The translations under genes and the position numbers were made by a program. Source: an uncultured Flavobacterium sp. (lineage in GTDB: Bacteria; Bacteroidota; Bacteroidia; Flavobacteriales; Flavobacteriaceae). From it: a stretch of 5,653 nt of DNA. The notes beneath the pieces were generated by a model. The model saw nothing but the letters and a program-made list of their open reading frames with translations, did not search any database and was not told where the DNA came from. Where the stretch lies: positions 1-5,653 of the forward strand of contig CAMLKV010000169.1 in NCBI GenBank assembly GCA_946480635.1, written 5' to 3'. Shown one piece after another: positions 5,281-5,653 of this stretch. Each line of letters starts with the position of its first letter. Positions within the stretch are counted from its first letter, which is position 1.

Positions 5281-5653
5281 CGTGTTTGTTAGTTTTAAAA
5301 TCATCTATCATATGAACAAAATTCTCTGATAATGAACTTTCTTCTTCATCTTTAATTAATTTTCTTCCATCAGCCATTGTTCCAAAAATATAATACAAAC
5401 CTGGCACAATAATTACTCCGAAAATCGTTCCGAATAACATTCCTCCTAGAGCAGCACCTCCAATGGTTCTGTTACCAATTGCTCCTGCTCCAGTTGCAAT
5501 GATTAATGGAATTAATCCTGCAATGAACGCAAATGATGTCATCAAAATTGGACGGAAACGAACCTTAGCACCTTCAATAGCAGCATCTAGAATGGTAAAT
5601 CCTTCATTTCGCTTCTGAATAGCAAACTCAACAATTAACACGGCATTTTTACC
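5264..5653 (-). CDS. RND (AcrB/HAE1-like) efflux transporter, C-terminal part
   Basis: Only the last 129 residues are in the window; the gene continues past base 5653, which falls exactly on a codon boundary. The visible part starts [13 protein letters not shown], the conserved RND segment, then [26 protein letters not shown] (33-57) and [26 protein letters not shown] (65-90), corresponding to the last transmembrane helices, and finishes in a charged cytoplasmic tail of about 35 residues. RPILMTS and a TGAG followed by GG repeats are typical of HAE1 proton-driven drug or hydrophobe pumps, not of heavy-metal CusA types. A GTG at 5641 is an internal valine, not a start. It lies upstream of, and overlaps, the outer-membrane lipoprotein gene. 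The periplasmic adaptor gene would be expected further upstream, outside the window. Confidence 0.95.
   Translation of the reverse strand, partial: GKNAVLIVEFAIQKRNEGFTILDAAIEGAKVRFRPILMTSFAFIAGLIPLIIATGAGAIGNRTIGGAALGGMLFGTIFGVIIVPGLYYIFGTMADGRKLIKDEEESSLSENFVHMIDDFKTNKHDDENK

Noticed and set aside
5281..5304. Upstream start for the outer-membrane lipoprotein (MILKLTNT...)
   Set aside because: It would lengthen the signal peptide with residues encoded inside the transporter gene; ATG 5280 or 5277 gives a normal lipoprotein signal.

Overview
The window looks like chromosome of an A+T-rich member of the Bacteroidota, most likely Flavobacterium or a close relative. I infer this from three things: promoter cores of the Bacteroidota type (TAnnTTTG), starts without an obvious AGGAGG ribosome site, and the protein families present (a Crp/Fnr regulator of the flavobacterial type, a YhaK-type pirin, YceI, an RND pump with a NodT-type outer-membrane lipoprotein). 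No RNA gene, CRISPR array or insertion sequence was recognised.

Left part (1-2676, plus strand). The window opens inside a tiny Cys-rich lipoprotein gene. Its reading frame appears to overlap the next gene, a small exported Cys-containing protein (108-437). Three bases later comes a Crp/Fnr-family regulator that starts with TTG (441-1016). Downstream are a pirin-like bicupin with an N-terminal export-like extension (1133-1990) and a YceI-family protein (2082-2612), closed by a clear hairpin terminator.

The most interesting point is regulatory. Pirin and YceI are each preceded by the same promoter module: an identical 20-base stretch containing the near-palindrome CTTAATCTAGGTTAAG, exactly 19 diverged bases, then CATAACTTTG with similar bases after it. 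The palindrome centre lies 30.5 bases before the TAACTTTG box in both copies. With an estimated start of transcription this is about -41 to -42, the classical class II position for a Crp/Fnr activator. The simplest model is that the regulator encoded just upstream activates both genes, giving a small local regulon.

Middle part (2677-3840). An A+T-rich gap with a possible weak promoter and a short palindrome precedes an unrecognised 104-residue protein (2899-3213). A small DUF1801-like protein follows (3367-3714). A perfect 12-bp-stem hairpin then serves as a bidirectional terminator between the convergent transcription units.

Right part (3841-5653, minus strand). This is the distal end of an RND efflux operon: the C-terminal 129 residues of an AcrB-like HAE1 transporter, overlapping by 14-17 bases the start of a complete TolC/OprM/NodT-like outer-membrane lipoprotein. 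The two would form the inner-membrane pump and outer-membrane channel of one tripartite export system; the periplasmic adaptor is not in the window.
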